This document shows, one piece after another, positions 1 to 7,842 of a DNA stretch of 18,561 nt. Each line of letters starts with the position of its first letter. Within the stretch, counting starts at the first letter, position 1. A program made the translations under genes and the position numbers. This stretch comes from Candidatus Desantisbacteria bacterium CG2_30_40_21 (GTDB taxonomy: Bacteria > UBA9089 > CG2-30-40-21): assembly GCA_001873945.1 (NCBI GenBank), contig MNYI01000075.1, forward strand, positions 1 to 18,561. The letters are read 5' to 3'. The notes below the pieces were generated by a model. The model ran no database searches. It saw only the letters and a program-made list of their open reading frames with translations, and was not told the origin of the DNA.

Positions 1-33
1 ATTCAATACACGGGGGGGGAGACATCTCATGGC

Positions 34-69
34 TTAAAGCCTCTCTATGACGGCATAGAGAGGCTTTAA
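34..69. terminator. Perfect 16-bp hairpin, possible terminator of an upstream gene
   Basis: The arm at 34-49 is the exact reverse complement of 54-69, with a 4-nt loop (ACGG) at 50-53. A short T run follows at 75-79 after a five-base gap (70-74), so it is not a textbook intrinsic terminator but could end a gene entering from the left. It could also be a dispersed palindromic repeat. The rest of 1-334 holds A/T homopolymer runs (about 125-160) and the gyrA promoter. I see no convincing gene there. Confidence 0.45.
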
Positions 70-271
70 TGGCTGTTTTTGAAGGACTTTATAATAGGGT
101 AAAAATTTTTCGTTTTTACCCTTAATGATAATTTTTTTTTCAAAAAAGTAACTTTTTTTCCGGGAATCAAGTTCTTGCTTTGATTGGGTCTGAAGTGGGA
201 AGGGGGAAAAGCTCTTTTCCATATAGAGGGCGTTTGCTTATATCGAATATTCAGTGCCCTTGTGAAAACAC

Positions 272-300
272 TTGACTTTTTCACATTAACATGTTATACT
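272..300 (+). promoter_or_regulatory. Sigma-70-type promoter of gyrA
   Basis: A -35 box TTGACT at 272-277 and a -10 box TATACT at 295-300 are separated by exactly 17 bp. Each differs from consensus at one base. The -10 lies 34 bp before the gyrA ATG, leaving a short leader that contains a purine-rich ribosome-binding site (GAAGGGAAGGGA, 320-331 region). No operator is evident. Confidence 0.85.
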
Positions 301-334
301 AATATAAAATTCAAGCCTGAAGGGAAGGGAAAAA

Positions 335-2830
335 ATGTCAATCATACTTGATCAATCCAAACAACAAAGAGTAATACCCAGACATATCGAAGATGAGATG
401 AAAGACTCGTATATTGATTATGCCATGAGCGTTATCGTTGGCCGTGCCTTGCCGGATGTCAGGGATGGGCTGAAACCTGTCCATCGCCGTATTTTGTATG
501 CCATGAACGATCTTAGTCTTACCTATGATAAGCCGTATAAAAAATCAGCCAGACTTGTTGGAGAGGTGCTTGGTAAATACCATCCACATGGTGATACAGC
601 TGTTTATGATACTATGGTCAGAATGGCTCAGGATTTTTCCTATCGCTATCCATTCGTAGATGGTCAGGGTAATTTTGGCTCCATTGATGGTGATAACCCG
701 GCAGCCATGCGATACACAGAGACACGATTGTCTAAGATAGCGGGAGAAATGTTAAAGGATATTGATTCTCAAACAGTTGACTTTATTTCAAACTTTGACG
801 AAAGCCTTGAGGAACCATCCATTCTTCCGGCAAGATTGCCAAATCTTCTGCTTAATGGCACCACAGGAATTGCTGTGGGCATGGCCACCAATATACCCCC
901 GCATAACCTTGGCGAAATAGTTGATGCCACTATTAAACTTATTAATAACCCACAGGCAACTATAGAAGAACTTCTGGAAATAATACAGGGACCTGATTTT
1001 CCAACCGGAGGAATTATATTTGGCAAAGAAAGCCTCAAACAAATATATCTTACCGGCAGAGGGGCAATCCTGACTCGAGCCAGAACAACCATTGAAACAA
1101 CAAAACAGGGAAGGGAAAGTATTATTGTTACAGAAATACCCTATCAGGTAAATAAGGCTGAGATGATTAAGAAGATTGCAGAATTGGTAAAGCTAAAGAA
1201 ACTTGAGAATATTTCAGAGATACGGGATGAATCTGATCGTGAGGGGTTAAGGATAGTAGTAGAGATAAAAAGGGATGGCGATGCCAGAGTAGTCCTGAAT
1301 CAGCTCTATAAACACACACGACTTCAAACCTCTTTTGGGGTTATCATGCTTGCCTTAGTCGATAATCAGCCCCAGATATTAAATGTTAAACAAATAATGC
1401 AGTACTATATCGGTCATCGACGGAACATTATTGTCAGACGCACTAAATATGAGCTTAAAAAGGCAGAGGAAAGGGCACATATCTTAGAAGGGTTTAAGAT
1501 TGCCTTAGATAATCTGGATGCAGTTATTGCTACTATCCGTGCAGCAAAAAGCCCGGCTGAAGCAAAAAAAGCATTGGTAGCTAACTTTGGTTTATCTGAA
1601 ATACAAGCACAGGCAATATTGGAGATGCAGCTACAGAGAATAACTGCCTTAGAAAGAAATAAGATAGAGGAAGAATACCTGAATTTTATAAGACTTATAG
1701 AACAACTCCGGTCAATCCTTGCCTCTGGGAAAAAAGTGGATGAAATAATTGAAAAGGATTTATTAGAGATAAAAAAGCTGTATGATAATGGTCGTAGAAC
1801 ACAAATAATTACAGAGATGCCCCAAGAGATTAATATAGAGGATTTAATTACCGAAGAAGAGATGGTTATTGCCATTTCCCATACAAGATATATCAAGAGA
1901 ATCCCCTTGAGTGCATATCGGGCACAGCACCGGGGAGGCACGGGTGTGACTGGAATGGGTACACGGGACGAGGATTTTGTTGAGCATGTTTATGTGGCAT
2001 CTACCCATGAATACATCCTTTTCTTTACTACCAAAGGCAAGGTTTATTGGCTAAAGGTTCATGAAATACCTGAAGCAGGACGAATAGCTCGGGGCAAAGC
2101 ATTGGTCAACTTTTTTCAATTAGAGCCGGGCGAAGAGATTACTGCCTCTGTTCAGGTAAGAGAGTTTACCCCTGATTCATATCTTTTGATGGCTACAAAA
2201 AAAGGTATAATCAAGAAAACGCAATTGATGGAATATAGCCGTCCAAGGGTTGGCGGGATAATTGCCATTAACCTGAATGAAGGGGATGAATTGATTCGAG
2301 TAGAGCTTACTAATGGCAGCAGCGATGTTATCCTCTCAACCAAACTGGGGAAAGCCATTAGGTTCCATGAAACAGATGTTAGATCCGTTGCCCGTGGTTC
2401 AATTGGGGTAATAGGAATAAGGTTCGCGGACAAGGGAAAAGAAGGTGAGGAAGATGAAGAAGGTAAGGAGAAGAAAGAGGATGAGGTGGTTGGCATGGTA
2501 GTTGCCAAAGAAGGACTTACCCTCTTAACCGTAACAGCTAATGGTTATGGCAAAAGGACAAACATTACAGAATATCGAAATCAGGCAAGGGGCGGCAGTG
2601 GTGTTATTGATATTAAAACCACAGAAAAAAATGGTGAGGTTGTAGCTATCAGGGAAGTATCTGATGATAGCGAGGTGATTATTATGACAGAGTCAGGAAA
2701 GATGATCCGCTGTCGGGCAAAGGATATCTCGGTTATTGGCAGGAATACTCAAGGGGTAAGGTTGATTAAATTAAAGAATAAGGATCGGGTAACGGCAATA
2801 GCTGAGGTAGGTGGGACAGAGGAATTGTAG
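335..2830 (+). CDS. gyrA: DNA gyrase subunit A
   Basis: GyrA is the breakage-reunion subunit of DNA gyrase. With GyrB it forms an A2B2 enzyme that introduces negative supercoils using ATP. The 831-residue length is normal for the family. The N-terminal winged-helix region contains the quinolone-determining segment: HPHGDTAVYD at 83-92 places Thr88 and Asp92 at the positions of E. coli Ser83 and Asp87. The catalytic tyrosine is Tyr127 in RYTETRL. The C-terminal DNA-wrapping beta-pinwheel is present, with a degenerate GyrA box QHRGGTG at 531-537, which favours GyrA over ParC. An acidic and lysine-rich insert lies at about 699-716. The ATG at 335 follows a strong purine-rich RBS and a good promoter, and a terminator follows the stop codon. 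It is convergent with the next gene. Identity is secure; ParC is the only alternative. Confidence 0.97.
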   Translation: MSIILDQSKQQRVIPRHIEDEMKDSYIDYAMSVIVGRALPDVRDGLKPVHRRILYAMNDLSLTYDKPYKKSARLVGEVLGKYHPHGDTAVYDTMVRMAQDFSYRYPFVDGQGNFGSIDGDNPAAMRYTETRLSKIAGEMLKDIDSQTVDFISNFDESLEEPSILPARLPNLLLNGTTGIAVGMATNIPPHNLGEIVDATIKLINNPQATIEELLEIIQGPDFPTGGIIFGKESLKQIYLTGRGAILTRARTTIETTKQGRESIIVTEIPYQVNKAEMIKKIAELVKLKKLENISEIRDESDREGLRIVVEIKRDGDARVVLNQLYKHTRLQTSFGVIMLALVDNQPQILNVKQIMQYYIGHRRNIIVRRTKYELKKAEERAHILEGFKIALDNLDAVIATIRAAKSPAEAKKALVANFGLSEIQAQAILEMQLQRITALERNKIEEEYLNFIRLIEQLRSILASGKKVDEIIEKDLLEIKKLYDNGRRTQIITEMPQEINIEDLITEEEMVIAISHTRYIKRIPLSAYRAQHRGGTGVTGMGTRDEDFVEHVYVASTHEYILFFTTKGKVYWLKVHEIPEAGRIARGKALVNFFQLEPGEEITASVQVREFTPDSYLLMATKKGIIKKTQLMEYSRPRVGGIIAINLNEGDELIRVELTNGSSDVILSTKLGKAIRFHETDVRSVARGSIGVIGIRFADKGKEGEEDEEGKEKKEDEVVGMVVAKEGLTLLTVTANGYGKRTNITEYRNQARGGSGVIDIKTTEKNGEVVAIREVSDDSEVIIMTESGKMIRCRAKDISVIGRNTQGVRLIKLKNKDRVTAIAEVGGTEEL

Positions 2831-2843
2831 GTAGGTTTGAAGT

Positions 2844-2872
2844 GCGACAGCTTACTTGCTGCCGCTTTTTTT
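2844..2872 (+). terminator. Rho-independent terminator of gyrA
   Basis: GCGACAGC (2844-2851) pairs with GCTGCCGC (2858-2865) with one A-C mismatch, around a TTACTT loop. Seven T residues follow (2866-2872). It lies 14 bp after the gyrA stop and just touches the stop codon of the convergent PBP gene, so it separates the two convergent genes. Confidence 0.85.
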
Positions 2873-4970
2873 AAGGTACTGATGGGGCAGAGTAAACCGG
2901 GGACTGTCCCCGGTTTACCCCCATCTCCATCTCTAATGGTGTTGGCACTACCACTTTCTTCCTTGGTCTGGCATGGGTTGTACAAGTTCTCTTTGGTTCT
3001 GTGCCTGTGATAAATATCTCATTTTTTGTTCTTGGACAATATTGAGTAGCCTTCAAGCCTGTAAATGGATCAATATTCACCTCAATAATACCATATGGCC
3101 TCTGGAATGAAGCTAATGGTATTTGAGGGATAACTTTAAGCATAAAATCCCTCCATATTGGGGCTGCTACCTCACCACCACACATTTCTTTTCCCATGGA
3201 AATCTGTCCCTTATCATATCCAACCCAAACACACACAAGAAGTTGAGGGATAAAGCCAATAAACCATGCATCTACACAATTATTGCTCGTTCCGGTTTTT
3301 CCAGCTGCCTCTCTTCCCAATTTACCCCGCAAGGCACCTCTGGCTGTACCTCGTTCGACTACCCCTTTCAGCATATCCAGCATAATGTAAGCTGTTTGCG
3401 GGGAAAGCACTTGCTTCTGTTTGGGTAAATACACATCCAATAGTTTCCCTTCATAATTTTTAATATACCTGATCCCCATCGCCTCTGCCCTGACACCATT
3501 ATTGGCAAAGGCAGTATAGGCTTCAGCCATCTCCAATGGGGTAACAGCAGATACGCCCAAGGCTAATGTAAGGTCTGCATCAAGCTTGCTTTTTATACCC
3601 ATCCTCTGAGCACAGCTAATTGCCTTTTTAACGCCTATTTTGTTCAGCAGCTTTACGGAGGCAACATTTATCGATTGCTCTAAGGCATATCTCAGGCTAA
3701 TGGTTCCAAGAAATTTACCCTCATAATTTTTAGGTGTCCATTTTCCATATGATATTTCCGAATCATTAAGCAGGGATGCGGTGGTAAAACCAGAATCAAT
3801 GGCAGCAGCATACACAAATGGCTTAAAGGCTGAACCCGACTGTCTGCGGGTATTAATCACCCGATTTATTTGGTTAAACGATTTTACCCCACTGCCACCA
3901 ACCATTGCCTTTATGTATCCTGTTGTTGGGTCAATGGCTATTAATGCCCCCTCTATCTTTGTTGTATTGGTATTATTTTTGTTTAATTTCGCCAATGTAT
4001 TGCCAAGCACCATCTCTGCCTGCCGTTGAAAATTAAGATCCAACGAGGTATATACCTTTAAGCCTTGTTTGTATATAGCTGCATCACCATATTCCATAGA
4101 GAGTTGCTGTCTGATATATCTGGTAAAATAGGGGACCTTATTCCATGTTGTTTTTATGTTTGTCAACCCTTTTGCCTTAATGCGGTTAAGTTTCCTTTCC
4201 ATCTCATCTTTAGCGTCAAGGTGTTGTTTATTTGTAATAAAACCTGCCCTTTCCATCCTGCTCAATATCTCATCCTGTTTTTTTCCTGCCTTATCCGGAT
4301 AGATAAAGGGTGAAAATGCTTCAGGGTTAGATAAAAGCCCGACCAAAAGTGCACATTCTGCCAGATTTAAGTCCTTCACATGCTTGTGAAAATAACACCA
4401 TGAACCAGCCTCGACCCCATAACTTCCATGCCCAAGGAAGATCTTGTTCAGGTATCGAGATATTATTTCATCCTTGGCAAATTTCTTTTCAGCCTGCATG
4501 GCAAGAATAGCCACCTCTATCCGGTGCCTGAGGGTATCATCTCGTTTTGAAAACAATGGCATGATTAATTCTTCGGTAATGGTGTAGTGATGAAATGCTG
4601 TAGTTCCCCTCATCCCGTTCTTCTCTCCAAAAGGGAGAATGGATAATGAGGCTCTAATCTTCTTGAAGTTTACACCCTTATGTTGATAAAAATCAGGATC
4701 CTTTATCAAAATAACTGTATCTATTAACTGCTTGGGCATATCCTTGAGGCTAACTATTTTTTGTCGGCTGACAGTGAAAACAGCAATTAATTCTTCCCTA
4801 TTGGCATAAACACTTGTAGGCAGATCACAGTATTCCAGGGTTTTATCATCCTTCAGGCAAGATAATCCAGGTAGTCCCTTAAGAATATCTTGCATATAAA
4901 GCGTAAAGGCAATACTTGATACAATAATAATAATAGTAGTAGCTAATAGAAGTTTAATTGATAGTTGCAT
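2871..4970 (-). CDS. Class A PBP paralogue with a degenerate glycosyltransferase domain
   Basis: Class A PBPs polymerise glycan (GT51 domain) and cross-link peptides (transpeptidase domain) outside the inner membrane. This 699-residue protein has one N-terminal membrane segment (about 4-26). The transpeptidase motifs are intact: S380-A-F-K383 (SxxK), S433-I-N435 (SxN) and K558-T-G560 (KTG). The GT51 motifs are eroded. The catalytic Glu of the EDxxF motif is Lys90 (IKDPDF). The GGSTITQQL block seen in the paralogue at 12805-15012 is replaced by a divergent stretch around 121-135. The second Glu (RKxxE) aligns with Val153. The region downstream (RYLNKIFLGHGSYG) is conserved, so this is not a frameshift. 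It probably cross-links only, or serves as a scaffold. The RBS is weak (AAGG, about 12 nt from ATG). The last dozen or so codons come from a palindromic repeat. Family assignment is secure; loss of GT activity is inferred. Confidence 0.9.
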   Translation of the reverse strand: MQLSIKLLLATTIIIIVSSIAFTLYMQDILKGLPGLSCLKDDKTLEYCDLPTSVYANREELIAVFTVSRQKIVSLKDMPKQLIDTVILIKDPDFYQHKGVNFKKIRASLSILPFGEKNGMRGTTAFHHYTITEELIMPLFSKRDDTLRHRIEVAILAMQAEKKFAKDEIISRYLNKIFLGHGSYGVEAGSWCYFHKHVKDLNLAECALLVGLLSNPEAFSPFIYPDKAGKKQDEILSRMERAGFITNKQHLDAKDEMERKLNRIKAKGLTNIKTTWNKVPYFTRYIRQQLSMEYGDAAIYKQGLKVYTSLDLNFQRQAEMVLGNTLAKLNKNNTNTTKIEGALIAIDPTTGYIKAMVGGSGVKSFNQINRVINTRRQSGSAFKPFVYAAAIDSGFTTASLLNDSEISYGKWTPKNYEGKFLGTISLRYALEQSINVASVKLLNKIGVKKAISCAQRMGIKSKLDADLTLALGVSAVTPLEMAEAYTAFANNGVRAEAMGIRYIKNYEGKLLDVYLPKQKQVLSPQTAYIMLDMLKGVVERGTARGALRGKLGREAAGKTGTSNNCVDAWFIGFIPQLLVCVWVGYDKGQISMGKEMCGGEVAAPIWRDFMLKVIPQIPLASFQRPYGIIEVNIDPFTGLKATQYCPRTKNEIFITGTEPKRTCTTHARPRKKVVVPTPLEMEMGVNRGQSPVYSAPSVP
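2892..2918. repeat. 12-bp palindrome inserted at the 3' end of the PBP gene
   Basis: GTAAACCGGGGA (2892-2903), loop CTG, then its exact reverse complement (2907-2918). It is GC-rich in an AT-rich setting and lies inside the last codons of the minus-strand PBP gene. Palindromes built on GGGGACTGTCCCC are, from memory, widespread dispersed repeats in some environmental genomes, so a REP-like element is likely. It could also act as a transcript-end hairpin for either convergent gene. Confidence 0.6.
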
Positions 4971-5012
4971 TTATAAATATACCTTATTCGTGTTCATGCC
5001 TGTGAGATACGA

Positions 5013-5032
5013 GACAGACAGGAATGTCTGTC
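5013..5032. repeat. Short palindrome GACAGACA-GGAA-TGTCTGTC
   Basis: An 8-bp perfect stem with a GGAA loop sits in the 112-bp gap between the degenerate PBP gene and the broken ORF6N gene. It resembles small dispersed palindromes in intergenic DNA. It lies about 43 bp upstream of the PBP start, so it could affect that gene's transcription or mark the end of the ORF6N transcript. Confidence 0.45.
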
Positions 5033-5328
5033 CTACCCTACGGTAAAATATTGAGAGAATACAAATATTGCTTAATTCTTCACTAACCCTTATAAAACCC
5101 AATGTGCTGTTTTGTCTCCTCTGTCGGAGTCATTAATTGGCGAATTGCCTCGAAAATTGCTTGTATCTGGGTATCGCGCTTTTCTGTTTTTCTCTCAAGT
5201 TCGTTTAATTTATGTGCAAGTTCTTTATGGGTTGAGAGAATCTCTCTTAGTTTCACAAAAGCACGCATTATGGCAACATTCATTTGTATTGCTCTTTGGC
5301 TTTTGAGGACGCTGGAAAGCATCGCCAC

Positions 5329-5433
5329 CAGCAATTCTCATTATGGCGCATTTTCTCCAATATACAGATAGTGGCATAGCGATACACAAACAACAATATA
5401 TTGTATTCAAATACCGCATAATGAGAATTGCTG
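5329..5433. mobile_element. 105-bp MITE-like element with 17-bp perfect TIRs and 9-bp TSD
   Basis: The left end CAGCAATTCTCATTATG (5329-5345) is the exact reverse complement of the right end (5417-5433). Both sides are flanked by the same 9-bp direct repeat CATCGCCAC (5320-5328 and 5434-5442), the mark of transposition. The element carries no transposase, so it must have been moved by an enzyme encoded elsewhere. It interrupts the ORF6N gene directly after the GVAM codons. The perfect TIRs and perfect duplication suggest a recent insertion. A 9-bp duplication fits several IS families, so I do not name one. Confidence 0.9.
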
Positions 5434-5489
5434 CATCGCCACTCCTTGTTCGGTAAAAGCATACGGATTGGCACGACGAGCACCACCCC

Positions 5490-5520
5490 AACTTGAAATC
5501 ACAATTTGTGATTTCAAGTT
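5490..5520. repeat. 31-bp perfect palindrome inside the ORF6N gene
   Basis: Fifteen bases at 5490-5504 (AACTTGAAATCACAA) are repeated as the exact reverse complement at 5506-5520, around a single central base. It lies in coding sequence for NLKSQIVISS, a segment that looks typical of the family, so it may be a by-product of codon choice. It also has the form of an operator for a dimeric protein. Confidence 0.6.
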
Positions 5521-5741
5521 TTCAAACTCATTATCTGTCAATTGAAACATGAAATCTTCTGGGAATCTCTCAATATTTCGTTTTACTGCCTGAACTAATG
5601 CTCTTACTTCTACCCCGTAAAGCTCTGCTAAATGAGTACTCAACATAACCTTCTGACCGCGTATCAAATAAATCTTTTTCTCTATTACTTCCTGTGGGAT
5701 TAATTCTTTCATAGATTAGCTCCTTTAACACCATCCTCCGC

Positions 5742-5773
5742 AATGGCAATTTCCTTAATGGGACACAGATAGA
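5742..5773. repeat. Imperfect direct repeat, left copy (flanks the BRO-N gene)
   Basis: The segment from AATGGCAATTTCC through GGACACAGATAGA matches the segment at 6625-6655 at about 26 of 32 aligned positions, including one gap. The stop codon of the BRO-N gene lies inside this copy. GGACGCAGAT-type stretches recur as dispersed repeats in some environmental genomes (from memory). Confidence 0.5.
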
Positions 5774-6579
5774 TTTTCTGGCAAATAGTTTTGATTGGTT
5801 ACAATGCTTCGCCCCAGTTCCTTTTCGGTTTCATGGCGTGCTTTTCCGGCTACCCTTCCACCGCGTTTGGCAACCTGTTTGTTTTTTCCAAAGGTTTCGG
5901 GCTTTTCATTTTGCGAAATCTCAGTGGTAACCTTCTCGCCTAACATAGTAAATATCAATTCTAAATCGGTCATGTGGTCATGCAGGTTTTGGTTTTTCTT
6001 AGTCAATCCTTTCAATTCCTTGTATTCCGAAGGGGTTAAGCCAAAAGCAGCTTTTGATATTTCAGCGGTAAGAATGGCAAAATCCCGTTCGGTTGTCATT
6101 CCCCTCTCTTTCCATTCATCAGTAAGATTCTGGCGAATGGCTATACCTCGCAACCGTTTATCAATCCAATCTTTAGGATACCCCTTTTTTTCATACAATT
6201 CCTTCATTCGTTCTTGTGCCAGCTCAGGGTTTTCAATTTCCTTAACCCTTTCGTAACCCACTTTAGCCAACCAGCGTTTGAAGGGCTCTGCTTTAGGAGA
6301 GGGAATAGATTGAATGATGCGGAACATACTTTCTGTGTTGGCGCAGTCGGTTGCATATTTTTTGCCGTCAGACGCCTCTAATTTCAGTCCGTGACAAAAT
6401 GTCACGACCTCGCTTCCTTCTTCTTTTAATCGCTGTTTCAATTTTCTCCAATAGGCACCTGCATCCGGGCTATCGGTTAATGCCCCGCATACATCTACTA
6501 CTGAAAAATACCATTCTTCATTATGCCACACACGACGAATTTTCCTGTTCTCAAAAACAATTATTTTATTCCGTTCCAT
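5755..6579 (-). CDS. BRO-N domain protein (phage antirepressor-like)
   Basis: The protein has 274 residues. The N-terminal third is a BRO-N domain: the IRRVWHNEEWYFSVVDVCGA region (about 14-33), then AYWRKLKQRL, a DGKKYATDCANTESMFRIIQ stretch (about 71-90), and SIPSPKAEPFKRWLAKVGYER. The remainder is helical and highly charged (RMKELYEKKGYPKDWIDKRLRGI, then a DHMTDLELIFTMLGE segment), ending in a basic Gly/Lys-rich tail. BRO-N domains bind DNA and occur in phage antirepressors and baculovirus BRO proteins. Many bacterial copies, like this one, stand alone without phage structural genes. The ATG is preceded by AAGGAG, about 9 nt upstream. It lies upstream of the ORF6N gene in the same direction and is flanked by imperfect direct repeats. 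The family is clear; its regulatory target is unknown. Confidence 0.85.
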   Translation of the reverse strand: MERNKIIVFENRKIRRVWHNEEWYFSVVDVCGALTDSPDAGAYWRKLKQRLKEEGSEVVTFCHGLKLEASDGKKYATDCANTESMFRIIQSIPSPKAEPFKRWLAKVGYERVKEIENPELAQERMKELYEKKGYPKDWIDKRLRGIAIRQNLTDEWKERGMTTERDFAILTAEISKAAFGLTPSEYKELKGLTKKNQNLHDHMTDLELIFTMLGEKVTTEISQNEKPETFGKNKQVAKRGGRVAGKARHETEKELGRSIVTNQNYLPENLSVSH

Positions 6580-6624
6580 TTTGTCTTTCTCCTTATTTGA
6601 TTATTCAGCCTCTCTGTAATCCTT

Positions 6625-6655
6625 AGTGGCGATTTCTTAATAGGACGCAGATGGA
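6625..6655. repeat. Imperfect direct repeat, right copy, in the 230-bp BRO-N/DUF3644 gap
   Basis: This is the partner of 5742-5773. It is followed by a partial tandem of GGACGCAGAT (643-660 within the 6600 block, i.e. 6643-6660). The rest of the 6580-6809 gap is AT-rich and contains only a weak 7-bp inverted repeat (CTTTGAG/CTCAAAG, near 6724-6759). I see no promoter or gene there. Confidence 0.5.
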
Positions 6656-6809
6656 CGCAGATTGTTAGGATTAAAAAGGATAAGGTCAACCATTTCAACT
6701 TCGGCTCTTATCTGCCTGCGACTCTTTGAGATAAAATAAATCAATAAACTCAAAGATGTTTCCTTTTTATACTTTTATATAGCTACATGGTTAAAGATGG
6801 GCAACGGTT

Positions 6810-7829
6810 CTAATTTTCCTCACTCTTTTTTGTATAATGTTCATCAAGAAACTCAAAGATTCTTTCAGAGTATATGTACGATGCATCTTTTGTTTTGCTT
6901 GCTGGGTGAGGCACTCTCTTATAGGCATAAATCGGATTGCCTTGTATCATAACAATCAAATCATGAAATATTGGACAAGCTGTGTACCGTTCTTTGCATC
7001 TATTTCTAATGGTTGTATAGAATAACGGATATATCTTGTGTAATTCCTCATCGGATAAATAAACAGGTTTAGCATTCGGATCATTCGATATTTGTATCTT
7101 ATCCGTTTTGGAAAAACTTGCATTGGCTTCCTCTTTACTTGTTATAGCTATAAGCAAATCGCTATTGGTCATCTTCTTCACACTCTCAAGATATATATTA
7201 AATCCCAAAACTACGGATTCTTCAACATCAGCTTCTTTTAAGTCACTAACAACCTTTAGAATTTTGTCGATAAAGTTTTTTGATTCTGCGGAGCTAATGT
7301 AATTTGCAGAATTCTTTGATAGAAAATCCTCGGGTTTGAATGGCAACTTAAATCCAAGAGGCATAATAAATAAGCCTTCGTTAGCAATGATGTCTTTTTT
7401 GAAAAATTGCTTTATAAATTCCACAAAATTAAGAGCTGCCCGAGCTACCAACATAAAAATATATGGTTCAAGTGCTTCATTATAAAAATGAGCAATATTA
7501 TTTCTGTAATATTTAATCAAAGTAAGATTACTTGCTGTTGACAAAAAGCTTTTCGGTTTGACTTTCCCATTAATATAATCGTCAACATACTTGATAGCTG
7601 TGTCAAAAGGAATAGTATGTTTTTCATCTTTGAAAATAGATTTATCCTTGTCCTTGATATACTTGCGGATAAAAGCCTTTAAGGCTAACTCCCAAGCATT
7701 CATTATCAATAAAGTTACTGTTTCATAGCGATAAGCAATATTAGGCTTGTTGTGTAATTCTATTGCGGCAAAATATGCTGACATAGAATTTTTCAGCAAA
7801 TTGTATTGCACCATTTTTCTTTTCGCCAT
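6810..7829 (-). CDS. DUF3644-type protein with HEPN-like R-x4-H motif
   Basis: The protein has 339 residues and I recognise it as DUF3644-like. The N-terminal region reads LLKNSMSAYFAAIELHNKPN, then YRYETVTLLIMNAWELALKA (helical, about 11-52). R109-N-N-I-A-H114 follows, matching the Rx4-6H active-site pattern of HEPN ribonucleases. The C-terminal part (about 250-339: YPLFYTTIRNRCKERY, then a SYIYSERIFEFLDEHY end) looks like a small winged-helix nucleic-acid-binding domain. It starts 13 nt after the D12 methyltransferase stop, and its RBS (AAGGAG) abuts that stop, so it belongs to the same transcript as the restriction-modification genes. Many HEPN proteins cleave tRNA or mRNA in toxin-antitoxin and abortive-infection systems, so a backup defence role is plausible but inferred. 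Catalysis and target are unknown. Confidence 0.78.
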   Translation of the reverse strand: MAKRKMVQYNLLKNSMSAYFAAIELHNKPNIAYRYETVTLLIMNAWELALKAFIRKYIKDKDKSIFKDEKHTIPFDTAIKYVDDYINGKVKPKSFLSTASNLTLIKYYRNNIAHFYNEALEPYIFMLVARAALNFVEFIKQFFKKDIIANEGLFIMPLGFKLPFKPEDFLSKNSANYISSAESKNFIDKILKVVSDLKEADVEESVVLGFNIYLESVKKMTNSDLLIAITSKEEANASFSKTDKIQISNDPNAKPVYLSDEELHKIYPLFYTTIRNRCKERYTACPIFHDLIVMIQGNPIYAYKRVPHPASKTKDASYIYSERIFEFLDEHYTKKSEEN

Positions 7830-7842
7830 AAAATATTGCTCC

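Larger units (their letters stand above)
5083..5712 (-). pseudogene. ORF6N-domain (phage antirepressor-like) gene interrupted by a MITE
   Basis: Two same-frame halves lie on the minus strand. The upstream half (5712 to about 5443) encodes the ORF6N DNA-binding domain: an IRGQKVMLSTHLAELYGV start, an RFPEDFMFQLT segment and a YAFTEQGVAM end. The downstream half (about 5328 to 5083) encodes the usual continuation: LSSVLKSQRAIQ, IMRAFVKLRE, and a charged helical tail that is probably coiled coil. A 105-bp element with a 9-bp target duplication separates them. Removing the element and one duplication (114 bp, 38 codons) restores an uninterrupted frame of 171 codons plus stop. The interrupted frame now stops inside the element at 5407-5409. 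The original ATG at 5712 has a GGAG site 8 nt upstream. ORF6N proteins are linked to phage and other large DNA viruses, probably as DNA-binding regulators. The upstream half could still make a roughly 100-residue DNA-binding fragment. Confidence 0.88.

Noticed and set aside
66..284. Small minus-strand ORFs in the gyrA upstream region
   Set aside because: Low-complexity Lys/Phe-rich translations from A/T runs, with no RBS, overlapping the gyrA promoter.
5225..5491. Alternative-frame ORFs of 68-88 codons across the MITE insertion
   Set aside because: They read the ORF6N gene and the element in shifted frames and show no family features.
6397..6413. CGTGACA-AAA-TGTCACG palindrome inside the BRO-N gene as an operator
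   Set aside because: It encodes the family-typical VVTFCHG segment and is only 7 bp per arm; chance or codon constraint suffices.
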